Positions 35,847 through 44,655 of a stretch of 64,000 nt of DNA are shown one piece after another. Both the position numbers and the translations under genes were made by a program. The stretch is from assembly GCA_039932715.1 (NCBI GenBank), contig JBDTPN010000007.1, positions 43,958-107,957 on the forward strand, given 5' to 3'. The notes under the pieces are model-generated. The model did not search any database, was not told the origin of the DNA, and was given only the letters and a program-made list of their open reading frames with translations. Position 1 is the stretch's first letter. The number at the start of each line of letters is the position of its first letter. The DNA is from ZC4RG30 sp039932715 (GTDB taxonomy: Bacteria > Pseudomonadota > Gammaproteobacteria > Steroidobacterales > Steroidobacteraceae).

Positions 35847-36770
35847 TTAGACGGGTACGGCAACGGACTCCAGGATGTTGCGCAGCAGCCGGCGCCGGGC
35901 AGCGGCGTCGCTGTGGACGGCATCTCGCGGCTCTATTCGATGCAATGCCACTGCGGGCCATATGGCCTGCACGTCATCGGGAATGACACTGCCGCGTCCA
36001 TCGAGCCGGGCCCAGGCGCGCGCCGCGCGCACCAGATTTTGTGCAGCACGTGGCGACAGACCAAGTTGCACATCCTTGCGTTCGCGGGTGCAGCGCACCA
36101 GCTCCTGGACGTAATCCAGCAGGGTGGGCGCAACATGGATGGAGTGCAGGCTGCGCTGCAACTCCAGCAGCGTGCCGCCGTTCATCACCGGCTTCGTCTG
36201 CAGCAGAAGCTCACGCCGATCTTCGCCGATCAGCAATGTGCGTTCGTGGGCCGCATCCGGATACCCCAGTTCAATGCGCATCAGGAACCGGTCCAGCTGC
36301 GATTCAGGCAGCGCGTAGGTGCCCAGCTGTTCATGCGGATTCTGGGTGGCAACGACGAAGAAGGGTTCAGGCAGCGCATGTGCCTGGCCATCGACACTGA
36401 CCTGCCTTTCCTCCATGGCTTCCAGCAAGGCGCTCTGCGTGCGTGGACTGGCACGATTGACTTCATCGGCCAGCAGCAACTGCGTGAATACCGGGCCGTT
36501 GCGGAATTCGAATTTCTGCGTGGTCCGATCGAAGATGGAGACGCCGATGATGTCAGCGGGCAGCAGGTCACTGGTGAACTGCACGCGCTGCCACGACAGG
36601 CCCAGCACCTGCGCCAACGCATGGGCCAGCGTGGTCTTGCCCACGCCGGGAACGTCTTCGATCAGCAGGTGCCCACGGGCCAGCAGGCACGCAAGGCTGA
36701 GCCGAATGGCCTCGCCCTTGCCCAGTACGATGGAATCCAGCGCTCTTATGGCCGCCAGCAGCGGGTCCAT
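35847..36770 (-). CDS. MoxR family AAA+ ATPase
   Basis: A 307-residue AAA+ ATPase: Walker A EDVPGVGKTTLAHALA, Walker B LLLADEVNRASPRTQSALLEAMEE, sensor 1 FFVVATQNPHEQLGTYALPESQLDRF and a lid with GLSPRAAQNLVRAARAWA. MoxR ATPases are chaperones that assemble or insert cofactors into partner complexes carrying VWA/DUF58 domains. Adjacent genes code for DUF58 and TgpA, the standard partners. It starts 3 bases after the valS stop, an unusual link between translation and envelope genes. Confidence 0.95.
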   Translation of the reverse strand: MDPLLAAIRALDSIVLGKGEAIRLSLACLLARGHLLIEDVPGVGKTTLAHALAQVLGLSWQRVQFTSDLLPADIIGVSIFDRTTQKFEFRNGPVFTQLLLADEVNRASPRTQSALLEAMEERQVSVDGQAHALPEPFFVVATQNPHEQLGTYALPESQLDRFLMRIELGYPDAAHERTLLIGEDRRELLLQTKPVMNGGTLLELQRSLHSIHVAPTLLDYVQELVRCTRERKDVQLGLSPRAAQNLVRAARAWARLDGRGSVIPDDVQAIWPAVALHRIEPRDAVHSDAAARRRLLRNILESVAVPV

Positions 36771-36773
36771 GGG

Positions 36774-39554
36774 TTATACCTGACCAGTAGTCACCAGACC
36801 CTGCACGATCTGGATCTGCCTGGCGAGGCTGTCGTTCACCTTTTCGAACTGCGCGATGCGCTCGCGCTCGGTCGCGACCACTTCGGGTGGGGCGTGGTTC
36901 ACAAAATTCGGGTTGGTCAGCTTGGCCCGCGCCCTGCCGATTTCCTGGTCGTTCTTTTCGCGCTTGCGTGTCAGTCGCGTCAGCTCGACGGCCGGATCAA
37001 TCAGGCCCTGCATGGGCACCAGCACGGTCATGTTGCCGACCACGGCTGCGGCACTGGCCGGTGCCGCTTCGCCCGCATCGAGCAGCTTCACGGAATCAAT
37101 GCCAGCCAGCCTGGCCAGCAGGGCGGCATGTCGTGCGAACTGCTGGCGATCGCTGTCCGCGGCATCGCGCACCAGGGGCGACAGGCGCCGGGCTGGGCTG
37201 ATGTCCATCTCGCCGCGGATCTGGCGCAATCCCAGGATTACCCCCTTGATCCACTCAACATCAGCCAGCGCCACATTGTCGGCCATGAACGCGGCCTGGT
37301 CAGGCCAGGGCGTCAGCATGATGGATTCACCTGCCTCTCCGGCCACGGGCGCAACGCGGCGCCAGATCTCCTCGGTAATGAAGGGCATCACCGGATGCAG
37401 GGCGCGCAGCAATGCCTCGAATACATCCAGCAGGGTGCGACGCGTCGCCGCGGCGGCCGCGGCATCGTCCCCCTGCAATACCGGCTTGGACAGTTCAAGG
37501 TACCAGTCGCAGAACTCATGCCAGGTGAACTCATACAACGCGGTGGCTGCCTGATCCAGCCGGTAATCGGCGAAGGCTGACTCGGTGGCAGCCAGCGCAT
37601 CATGCAGGCGCGAGCGTATCCAGCGATCCACCACGCCCTGGGGCAAGGTGTGGGGCGCCGCGATGGGCTTGTCTTCACAGACCATCAGCACGAAGCGCGC
37701 TGCATTCCACAGCTTGTTGCAGAAATTTCGATATCCCGCGACACGTCCCAGCTCGAAGCGGATATCGCGGCTTTGTGTTGCCAGCGAAGCAAAGGTGAAT
37801 CGCAGGGCATCAGTACCGTGGGCCTCTATGCCCGAGGGAAACTGCTTTCGGGTGGCTTTTTCTATGCCGGGCGCCAGATGTGGCTGCATCAGGCCCGTGG
37901 TGCGCTTGGCCACCAGATCTTCGAGCGAGATGCCGTCAACGATGTCCAGCGGATCAACAACGTTGCCCTTGGACTTGGACATCTTCTGGCCTTCACCATC
38001 GCGCACCAGTCCATGGACATAGACCTCGCGAAACGGCACATCGCCCATGAATTTGAGGCCCAGCATGATCATGCGCGCGACCCAGAAGAAGATGATGTCG
38101 AAACCGGTGACCAGCACATTGCCCGGATAGAACTGCCGGAGATCGGCATTGTCTTCGGGCCAACCCAGAGTCGAGAACGGCCACAGCGCAGACGAGAACC
38201 AGGTGTCGAGCACATCCGGATCGCGCGTGAGTGTTGTGTCCTCGCCGTGCATGAGCCGGGCCGCGGCCAGCGCCGCGGCTTCGCTGCGCGCAACAAATAC
38301 ATTGCCTGCCGCGTCATACCAGGCGGGGATCTGGTGACCCCACCACAGCTGCCGGCTGATGCACCAGTCACGGATGTTCTTCATCCATTCGAAATAGGTC
38401 TTCGACCAGTTTTCCGGCACGAAGCGGATGCGCCCCTGTTCCACCGCCTCGATGGCTGGTCCGGCCAGTGGAGCAATCCGCACATACCATTGGTCGGTCA
38501 ACAATGGCTCGAGTACGACCCCGCTGCGATCGCCGCGCGGCACCATCAGGCGGTGTTTGTCGACGCGTTCGACCAGGCCGGCGCCGGACAATTCTTCGAG
38601 CACACGCTCACGTGCCTGCTCACGCGCCAGGCCGCGCAGCCTTGCCGGGACGCTGTCATTGAGACGCGCATCCAGGGTGAAGATGTTGAATAGTGGCAGG
38701 CCGTGCCGCTGGCCCACTTCGTTATCCGTGAAATCGTGGGCCGGGGTGATCTTGACGCAGCCGGACCCGAAATCACGGTCCACAAAAGCATCAGCAATGA
38801 TGGGAATCAGCCGGTCGGTCAGTGGCAGCTTCACGCGCTTGCCCACCAGGTGCCGGTAACGCTCGTCGTCGGGATGCACCGCAACCGCACTGTCGCCAAG
38901 CAGGGTCTCGGGACGCGTGGTCGCGACGACCAGGTGCCCACTGCCATCCTCAAGGGGATAGCGCAGGTGCCACAGGCTGCCTTCTTCTTCGGTGGCGATC
39001 ACTTCCAGGTCGGACAGCGCGGTCAGCAGTTTCGGGTCCCAGTTGACCAGGCGCTTGCCGCGATAGATGAGCCCCTCTTCGTGCAGGCGGACAAACACTT
39101 CTGTCACCGAGCGCGACAGCTCTGCATCCATGGTGAAGCGCTCACGCTGCCAGTCCACCGAGGCGCCCAGACGCCGCAACTGTCGCGCAATCGTGCCGCC
39201 GGATTGTGCCTTCCACTCCCACACGCGCTCAACGAAAGCTTCGCGTCCCATCTGCGTGCGACTCTGGCCTGCGGCATCCAGCTGACGCTGCACCACCATC
39301 TGCGTGGCAATGCCTGCGTGATCCGTGCCCACCTGCCACAACGTGCGGTCGCCGCGCATGCGGTGATAGCGGGTCAGCGCATCCATGATGGTGTCCTGGA
39401 AGGCATGGCCCATGTGCAGCGTGCCGGTCACATTGGGCGGGGGAATCATGATGCAGTAGGGCGAACCGGATCCCTGTGGCGCGAAATAGCCGCGCGACTC
39501 CCACTCGGCGTAGAGACGCTGTTCGATATCGCGTGGTTCGTAGACCTTATCCAT
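36774..39554 (-). CDS. valS: Valyl-tRNA synthetase
   Basis: A 926-residue class I synthetase: HIGH motif in PPPNVTGTLHMGHAF, editing (CP1) domain with VVATTRPETLLGDSAVAVHP, KMSKS in GQKMSKSKGNVVDPLD, anticodon domain and C-terminal coiled coil (ELTRLTRKREKNDQEIGRARAKL). Length normal. Its start overlaps the holC stop by 8 bases, the usual holC-valS arrangement. Confidence 0.98.
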   Translation of the reverse strand: MDKVYEPRDIEQRLYAEWESRGYFAPQGSGSPYCIMIPPPNVTGTLHMGHAFQDTIMDALTRYHRMRGDRTLWQVGTDHAGIATQMVVQRQLDAAGQSRTQMGREAFVERVWEWKAQSGGTIARQLRRLGASVDWQRERFTMDAELSRSVTEVFVRLHEEGLIYRGKRLVNWDPKLLTALSDLEVIATEEEGSLWHLRYPLEDGSGHLVVATTRPETLLGDSAVAVHPDDERYRHLVGKRVKLPLTDRLIPIIADAFVDRDFGSGCVKITPAHDFTDNEVGQRHGLPLFNIFTLDARLNDSVPARLRGLAREQARERVLEELSGAGLVERVDKHRLMVPRGDRSGVVLEPLLTDQWYVRIAPLAGPAIEAVEQGRIRFVPENWSKTYFEWMKNIRDWCISRQLWWGHQIPAWYDAAGNVFVARSEAAALAAARLMHGEDTTLTRDPDVLDTWFSSALWPFSTLGWPEDNADLRQFYPGNVLVTGFDIIFFWVARMIMLGLKFMGDVPFREVYVHGLVRDGEGQKMSKSKGNVVDPLDIVDGISLEDLVAKRTTGLMQPHLAPGIEKATRKQFPSGIEAHGTDALRFTFASLATQSRDIRFELGRVAGYRNFCNKLWNAARFVLMVCEDKPIAAPHTLPQGVVDRWIRSRLHDALAATESAFADYRLDQAATALYEFTWHEFCDWYLELSKPVLQGDDAAAAAATRRTLLDVFEALLRALHPVMPFITEEIWRRVAPVAGEAGESIMLTPWPDQAAFMADNVALADVEWIKGVILGLRQIRGEMDISPARRLSPLVRDAADSDRQQFARHAALLARLAGIDSVKLLDAGEAAPASAAAVVGNMTVLVPMQGLIDPAVELTRLTRKREKNDQEIGRARAKLTNPNFVNHAPPEVVATERERIAQFEKVNDSLARQIQIVQGLVTTGQV

Positions 39555-40005
39555 TGCGGGGCTTCAATTCGTGATGTGTGGGTATGGCGCCATGCTCGCG
39601 ATAAAAACGGAACCGTTCACGGCCGGACGCACGGCGCGTGGCATCGGCATCGATGACTTCCACCACACGCGCGAACCTTAGCGCCGCGACGTCAGGCGTG
39701 GCGCGCAGGCTTACCAGCGTCGAGAAGGCGGCGTCGAAAACGCTGCCGGGCAGCGGGTTTGCACAGCTGAGTTGCACGGGCGCCTCGGATGAACGTGGGT
39801 CCGCTCCCAGCAGCTCATGCGGCACGAACGACTGGTCGCCAAAGGTCCACAACAAGTTGTCGAATGCCGTCATCGCTTGCGCATCGTCGAGCCACACCAG
39901 CACTCGTTCGCCAGCCAGAAACGCCTGCTCGATCAGCGCGCAGGCTGCCTTGAGACGCGCCTTGTCCGAGTCCTCGCCGAGGATATGAAAGTCGACCTCA
40001 GCCAC
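39547..40005 (-). CDS. holC: DNA polymerase III chi subunit
   Basis: A 152-residue chi subunit that links the clamp loader to single-strand-binding protein. Visible are the family start AEVDFHIL, the segment ALIEQAFLAGERVLVWLDD, the SSB-facing FGDQSFVPHELLG and the late FRFYREHGAIPTHHELK. The start is GTG 40005; the longer upstream frame overlaps pepA. It sits between pepA and valS as in many gammaproteobacteria; 7 bases from pepA. Confidence 0.93.
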   Translation of the reverse strand: MAEVDFHILGEDSDKARLKAACALIEQAFLAGERVLVWLDDAQAMTAFDNLLWTFGDQSFVPHELLGADPRSSEAPVQLSCANPLPGSVFDAAFSTLVSLRATPDVAALRFARVVEVIDADATRRASGRERFRFYREHGAIPTHHELKPRNG

Positions 40006-40012
40006 GCGGATT

Positions 40013-41551
40013 TCAACGGGCGCGCTTGTTGGATGCGGCACGGGTGGACGCGCCATGGCGTGGTGCAGCGCGCTGGATCAGGAATTCGGCCAGCATGGGG
40101 ACGGGCCGGCCGGTGCCTCCTTTCTGCGCCCCCGACAGCCATGCGGTGCCGGCGATGTCTACATGTGCCCAGCGCAGTCCCTTGGTGAATTTCCCGAGGA
40201 AGGCGGCGGCGGTGATGGAGCCGCCATCGCGGCCACACACATTGGCCATGTCCGCGAAATTGCTCTTGAGCTGATCGGCATAGTCGTCGTTCAGCGGCAG
40301 CTGCCAGGCGCGATCGTCGGCGCGCTCACCGGCCTCGACCAGTTCGCGGGCCAGGGCGTCGTCATTGGCCATGACCCCTGCGAAGTGATGTCCGAGGGCG
40401 ACGATGACAGCCCCGGTCAGGGTGGCGATATCCACCACCGCCGCGGGCTTGTAGCGTCGCGCGTAGTGCAAGGCGTCGCACAGGATCAGGCGGCCCTCGG
40501 CATCGGTGTTGAGGATTTCCACGGTGAGGCCCGAGGCGCTGGTGACGATGTCTCCGGGTTTGGTGGCGCGACCGCCGGGCATGTTCTCCACCGCCGGTAT
40601 GAGCCCGACGATATTGAGGCGCAGATTGAGCAGGGCGGCGCAGTGCAATGCGGCCAGCACCGATCCGGCTCCGCACATGTCGTATTTCATTTCGTCCATG
40701 GCGGCGGGATCTTTGAGCGATATGCCACCGGTATCGAAAGTGACGCCCTTGCCCACCAGCACTACCGGTGGCGCGCCGCGCGCGCCGCCACGATGCTCGA
40801 CAATGATGAAACGCGGCGGCTCGGCGCTGCCGCGCGACACCGCCAGCAGACAGTTCATCTTGAGGCGCTTGATCTTTGCCTCGTCCAGCACCTGCACGCG
40901 CAGGCTGGGGTGTTCACGTGCCAGCAGCCGCGCGCGTTCACCCAGATAGCGAGGGGTGCAAATGTTGCCGGGCAGGTTGCCCAGGTCGCGCAGCAGTGAC
41001 TGGCCACTGGAAATTGCCTGGCCATGGAGAAGTCCACGCCGGACATCGCCCTGCACGGCCTTTGGCACGTTGGCGATGCGCACGACGCGCAACACTGGCT
41101 TGGGCGCAGGGCGTTCCGACTTGAGGTGATTGACGCGATACAGCGCAGTGCCGGTCAGCTCGGCCACGGCCCGGCCCAGGTAGTAGTCGTCCATCTGCGT
41201 GACGGCCGGGCGTTCGACTGCCAGCAGCACCGTGGCGGACCGCGACTTGATGCAGTAAGCCAGCGCGGCGCCCATGGCCTTGCGCCACGCGCGACGACGG
41301 AATTCCTCCCGCTTGCCCAGTCCCACCAGCAACACCCTGGGGGACTTTGCGCCCTCAAGGTCGAGAAGCAACTGGGTTTCGCCGAGGCGGGCGGGCAGAT
41401 CGCCGCTGGCCCGCAATTTCCTGAGACGCCCGCCAGTGGCGGCATCCAGGGTGCGTGCCAGCCCGGTGAAGGCGGGCTCATTGAAAACACCCAGGACCAG
41501 GCAGTCAGCGGCGGCAGGGGCGAACCCCTCGACGGTATCGAATCGAACCAT
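40013..41551 (-). CDS. pepA: Leucyl aminopeptidase (M17)
   Basis: A 512-residue M17 cytosol aminopeptidase with two metal ions. It shows VLVGKGVTFDTGGISLKD (metal-binding), MKYDMCGAGSVL and the signature NTDAEGRLILCDALHYA. The N-terminal half is less conserved, as usual. PepA removes N-terminal amino acids and in some bacteria also binds DNA. Start ATG 41551 (MVRFDTVEGFAPAAAD) is supported by family length. A much longer open frame upstream overlaps lptG and is spurious. Heads the pepA-holC-valS-moxR-DUF58-tgpA run. Confidence 0.96.
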   Translation of the reverse strand: MVRFDTVEGFAPAAADCLVLGVFNEPAFTGLARTLDAATGGRLRKLRASGDLPARLGETQLLLDLEGAKSPRVLLVGLGKREEFRRRAWRKAMGAALAYCIKSRSATVLLAVERPAVTQMDDYYLGRAVAELTGTALYRVNHLKSERPAPKPVLRVVRIANVPKAVQGDVRRGLLHGQAISSGQSLLRDLGNLPGNICTPRYLGERARLLAREHPSLRVQVLDEAKIKRLKMNCLLAVSRGSAEPPRFIIVEHRGGARGAPPVVLVGKGVTFDTGGISLKDPAAMDEMKYDMCGAGSVLAALHCAALLNLRLNIVGLIPAVENMPGGRATKPGDIVTSASGLTVEILNTDAEGRLILCDALHYARRYKPAAVVDIATLTGAVIVALGHHFAGVMANDDALARELVEAGERADDRAWQLPLNDDYADQLKSNFADMANVCGRDGGSITAAAFLGKFTKGLRWAHVDIAGTAWLSGAQKGGTGRPVPMLAEFLIQRAAPRHGASTRAASNKRAR

Positions 41552-41608
41552 TAAAAAGCGACTCCAAGGGCGGCCGGCAGCCTGCACATTGCGGTAGAGT
41601 CTAGCCGA

Positions 41609-42679
41609 ATGCGTGTCCTCGATCGCTACATAGTCTGGACTGTCGTGGGCGCTTCGACCCTGGTCATGGCCGTGCTGTTGACCCTGCTTGCCTTGTTCCT
41701 GTTCATCGGGGAACAAAGTGACGTAGGCACTGGAAATTACGGCAGCCCGCAGGCACTCAATTTTGTCCTGCTCAGCCTGCCCACGCAGCTGTTCCAGTTC
41801 CTGCCTATCGCAGCATTGCTGGGGGCGCTGCTGGGCATGGGCACACTGGCACGAGGCAGTGAGCTGACAGTGATGCGCGCTTCGGGGGTCTCCATAGGCC
41901 GGATCGGCGTCAGTGTCGCAATTGCTGGCACCCTGTTGACCGTCGTGGCGGTGCTGATCGGGGAGTTCCTCGCGCCGCCCCTGGCGCAGATGGCGCGCGC
42001 CCACAAGGCGATTGCGCGGTATTCCAGCATCAACTTCGTGCGCAGTGGTGGCGCCTGGGTGCGTGATGGCAACTTGATACTGCGCGCCGACCGCCAGGCC
42101 GGCGGCAGCGCTTTTCACGGCATACTGGTGTTCGACATCACTTCCGCCAACCGGCTGGCGGCCGTGGGTCGTGCGGCCAGCGCCACCGAGCGCACAGACG
42201 GCACCTGGGAACTGGGGGAGTTTGCACAAACCCGTTTCAACGAACGGGATGTGGACCTGGTGAAGGCGCCGTCGCGCCCGCTCAACACGCGGGTCAGCGC
42301 GGCGTTTCTGGGATTGGCCGCCAGCAATCCACAGGAGTTGTCACTGCGCGAACTCAGCAGTGCGATCAGTTACCTCAAATCCAGCAGCCAGGAGTCGCGA
42401 CAATATCGCTTTGCGTTCTGGTCGATAGTGGCGCGTGTGGTGGCCATACCCCTTGCCGTGCTGCTGGCCCTGCCATTCCTGTTCGGTTCGCTGCGCGCAT
42501 CAGGCAGCGGCGCACGGGCGACATTGGGGCTGATCCTGGGAATGGGCTATTTCATCCTGCAACGCATGGTGGCCAGCGGCACCATCGCCTTCGGGCTGGA
42601 TCCAACGCTGCTTGCCTGGTTTCCCACCGCGGTGCTGGCGTTGGCCGTGACGGTACTGATGGCGCGCGTACGCGGCTGA
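41609..42679 (+). CDS. lptG: LPS export ABC transporter permease LptG
   Basis: A 356-residue YjgP/YjgQ permease with three N-terminal and three C-terminal membrane helices around a periplasmic beta-jellyroll. Features matching LptG rather than LptF are the start VLDRYIVWTVV, FLPIAALLGALLGMGTLARGSELTVMRASG, and the ISYLKSSSQESRQYRFAFWSI segment. LptFG with LptB extracts lipopolysaccharide from the inner membrane. It is divergent from pepA, where lptF then lptG normally sit; lptF is absent here. The stop directly abuts the glrR stop. Confidence 0.9.
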   Translation: MRVLDRYIVWTVVGASTLVMAVLLTLLALFLFIGEQSDVGTGNYGSPQALNFVLLSLPTQLFQFLPIAALLGALLGMGTLARGSELTVMRASGVSIGRIGVSVAIAGTLLTVVAVLIGEFLAPPLAQMARAHKAIARYSSINFVRSGGAWVRDGNLILRADRQAGGSAFHGILVFDITSANRLAAVGRAASATERTDGTWELGEFAQTRFNERDVDLVKAPSRPLNTRVSAAFLGLAASNPQELSLRELSSAISYLKSSSQESRQYRFAFWSIVARVVAIPLAVLLALPFLFGSLRASGSGARATLGLILGMGYFILQRMVASGTIAFGLDPTLLAWFPTAVLALAVTVLMARVRG

Positions 42680-44014
42680 TCAGCGCTGCTTGAAATCCTC
42701 GGGCACCAGCTGGTGCCGGGCCAGCAACTTGTAGAAATCGGTGCGATTGCGCTTGGCCAGTCGCGCGGCCTGGCTGACATTGCCGCCAGTGATCTGCAGG
42801 ATCTGCGACAGGTAGCCGCGCGTGAATTCGTCGCGGGCCTCGTCGAATGAAGGCAATCTGCCGGGCGCGCCACCGAGGGATTGCTGCACCAGCTCAACGG
42901 GAATGATGGGCGTCTGGGCCACTGCCGCCGTCTGTCGAACGACGTTCTGCAATTGCCGCACATTTCCCGGCCACTCCGCAGTCGCCAGCAATTCCAGCGC
43001 TTCCGGCGGGTAGATCCGGCGTTCGCCGGTTTCTGCCGCCACCTGTGCCAGGAAATGCGCGATCAGCAGGGGGATGTCTTCGCGCCGCCGTGACAGCGGG
43101 GGCATTTCAATCTGCACCACGTTGAGGCGGTAGTAGAGATCTTCACGAAACGTACCGGCGGACATCAACGGTTGCATGTCCTGCCGGATGGTGGAGATGA
43201 CCCGCACGTTGACCGGGCGTCCCGTTGTGGATCCCACCGGCAGCACGGCCTCATCCTGCAGCGTGCGCAGCAGCTTTTGCTGCAGGCGGGCTGGCAGGTC
43301 GCTCACGTCGTCCAGCAGCAGGGTCCCACCTTCCGCATTCTGGAATGCGCCCGGCCGTTCCTGCCCCGTGCTGGCATCGGCGCCGAACAAGTCCAGGTCA
43401 GTCTGTTCCTCGGAAATCGTCGCGCAGCTGGCCACGATGAACGGTTGGCTGCGGCGCGGACTGGCACGGTGCAGTGCGCGCGCCAGTAGTTCTTTGCCGG
43501 TGCCACTCTCGCCGATGATCAGCACGCGCGCATCGGTGCCGGCCACCATGTGTGCCTGGGCAAGGCGCTCTTCCATGGTGGCGCTGCGGGTGATGATTGC
43601 CGAACGCCATTCTTCCGTGGTGTCGGAAAAGCCGGAGATCTTGAGTGCGCGCTGGATCTGGTCCAGTAGTTCCTGCTTGTCCACCGGCTTGGTCAGGAAG
43701 CCGAATGCACCCATCTGCGTGGCTTGCACGGCGTCAGGAATGGTGCCGTGTGCCGTGAGCAGGATGACCTTGAGTCCCGGCCAGCGCACTTGCAGGTCCT
43801 TGAGCAAGCCGATGCCGTCCACCGGCTCCATGCGCAGATCAGATATCACCAGGTCAGGGCGAAAGCGACTGGCCGCCGCCAGTGCCTGGGCCGCGCCTTC
43901 CACAGCTTCCACCTCGTAATTCTCTGCCCGCAGGCGAATGGTCAGCAGGCGCAGCAATCCCGGATCGTCATCGACGATCAGGATGCGCGCCTTGCGTCGG
44001 GTCAGCTGGTTCAC
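42680..44014 (-). CDS. glrR: GlrR-type response regulator with degenerate sigma-54 interaction domain
   Basis: A 444-residue regulator: receiver domain with phospho-acceptor Asp59 (VISDLRM), AAA+ domain, and a Fis-type helix-turn-helix (GNVSQAARLAKRNRTDFYKLLARH). Walker A is intact (GESGTGKE, 168-175) and so is the FREDLYYRLNVV segment. But the GAFTGA loop is gone: after LFG (211) the sequence is ADASTGQERPGAF. The Walker B acidic pair is Asp-Asp (235-236) instead of Asp-Glu, and the switch Asn in NCAA is Ser196 (SCAT). It probably cannot remodel sigma-54 polymerase in the usual way. Its start overlaps the QseG-like lipoprotein stop by 4 bases (glrK-qseG-glrR order as in E. coli). Confidence 0.9.
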   Translation of the reverse strand: MNQLTRRKARILIVDDDPGLLRLLTIRLRAENYEVEAVEGAAQALAAASRFRPDLVISDLRMEPVDGIGLLKDLQVRWPGLKVILLTAHGTIPDAVQATQMGAFGFLTKPVDKQELLDQIQRALKISGFSDTTEEWRSAIITRSATMEERLAQAHMVAGTDARVLIIGESGTGKELLARALHRASPRRSQPFIVASCATISEEQTDLDLFGADASTGQERPGAFQNAEGGTLLLDDVSDLPARLQQKLLRTLQDEAVLPVGSTTGRPVNVRVISTIRQDMQPLMSAGTFREDLYYRLNVVQIEMPPLSRRREDIPLLIAHFLAQVAAETGERRIYPPEALELLATAEWPGNVRQLQNVVRQTAAVAQTPIIPVELVQQSLGGAPGRLPSFDEARDEFTRGYLSQILQITGGNVSQAARLAKRNRTDFYKLLARHQLVPEDFKQR

Positions 44015-44655
44015 TGGGTGCGTCCTTCCGTGGCAGGGGGGCGATCGGAGATGCTGCGTTCGATATTTGCGATCGCATCGAGCTTGGCGCGCGCTTCGTC
44101 CAGCGCCTTGCGCAGACGGGCTGTCTCATCCATTTCCGCCTGCAGGCGCTTGGCCGCGTTGGCGCTCGACACGGCGTTACGCTGCCGGTCGCGTTCGCGC
44201 TGCATTTCGGTGGTCAACCGGATGACTTCGGCGGTGGCGCGTAGTTCGGATTCCACACGCTGCAGTTCGACGATGGCCAGGCCACGCTCGGTGATCGACA
44301 GCAACTCTGGTCGTGACAACGCTTCGCGCAGCAGTCGCTGTGCCTGGGCGGCATCGTGCGCCGGATGGTTGGGGGCAGCCAGCATCAATCCATAACGCAG
44401 CGCGCCCGGCCCGGATCGCGCCGGGTCGTAGGCGGCACGCGCGCCGGCGACGAGTTCAGACTGTTCGGCAGGGCTGCCTTGTACCAGCTGACTCATGGAG
44501 TTGATATAGGAGGTCAGTTGTGCGGCCTGCACGGCATCGGCGCTGGGCGCGACGGCTGCCGGCTTGGCATCACGCCGCAAATCGGCAACGCTGGAACAGC
44601 CCGCAATGGCCATTGCCAGGCCCACTGCAGTGGCCATGAGTCGGCTATGCCGCAT
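44011..44655 (-). CDS. qseG: QseG-like outer-membrane lipoprotein
   Basis: A 214-residue lipoprotein with lipobox AIAGC (signal peptide MRHSRLMATAVGLAMAIAGC). The rest is mostly helical, with a C-terminal coiled coil (TTEMQRERDRQRNAVSSANAAKRLQ to LDAIANIERS). Sequence identity is hard to judge by eye, but it stands exactly where qseG stands in E. coli between glrK and glrR, and a helical lipoprotein is expected. QseG interacts with the kinase from the periplasmic side. It overlaps glrR by 4 bases and glrK by 11 bases. The exact start may be ATG 44655 or the later one (44637). Confidence 0.78.
   Translation of the reverse strand: MRHSRLMATAVGLAMAIAGCSSVADLRRDAKPAAVAPSADAVQAAQLTSYINSMSQLVQGSPAEQSELVAGARAAYDPARSGPGALRYGLMLAAPNHPAHDAAQAQRLLREALSRPELLSITERGLAIVELQRVESELRATAEVIRLTTEMQRERDRQRNAVSSANAAKRLQAEMDETARLRKALDEARAKLDAIANIERSISDRPPATEGRTQ

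Noticed and set aside
35787..37580. A 597-codon open frame antisense to moxR and valS
   Set aside because: It is His/Gln/Arg-rich as expected of a reverse-strand shadow of GC-rich genes; no motif seen.
41552..42229. Long upstream extension of pepA in the same frame
   Set aside because: It is antisense to lptG, low in family-like sequence, and pepA has its normal length from ATG 41551.
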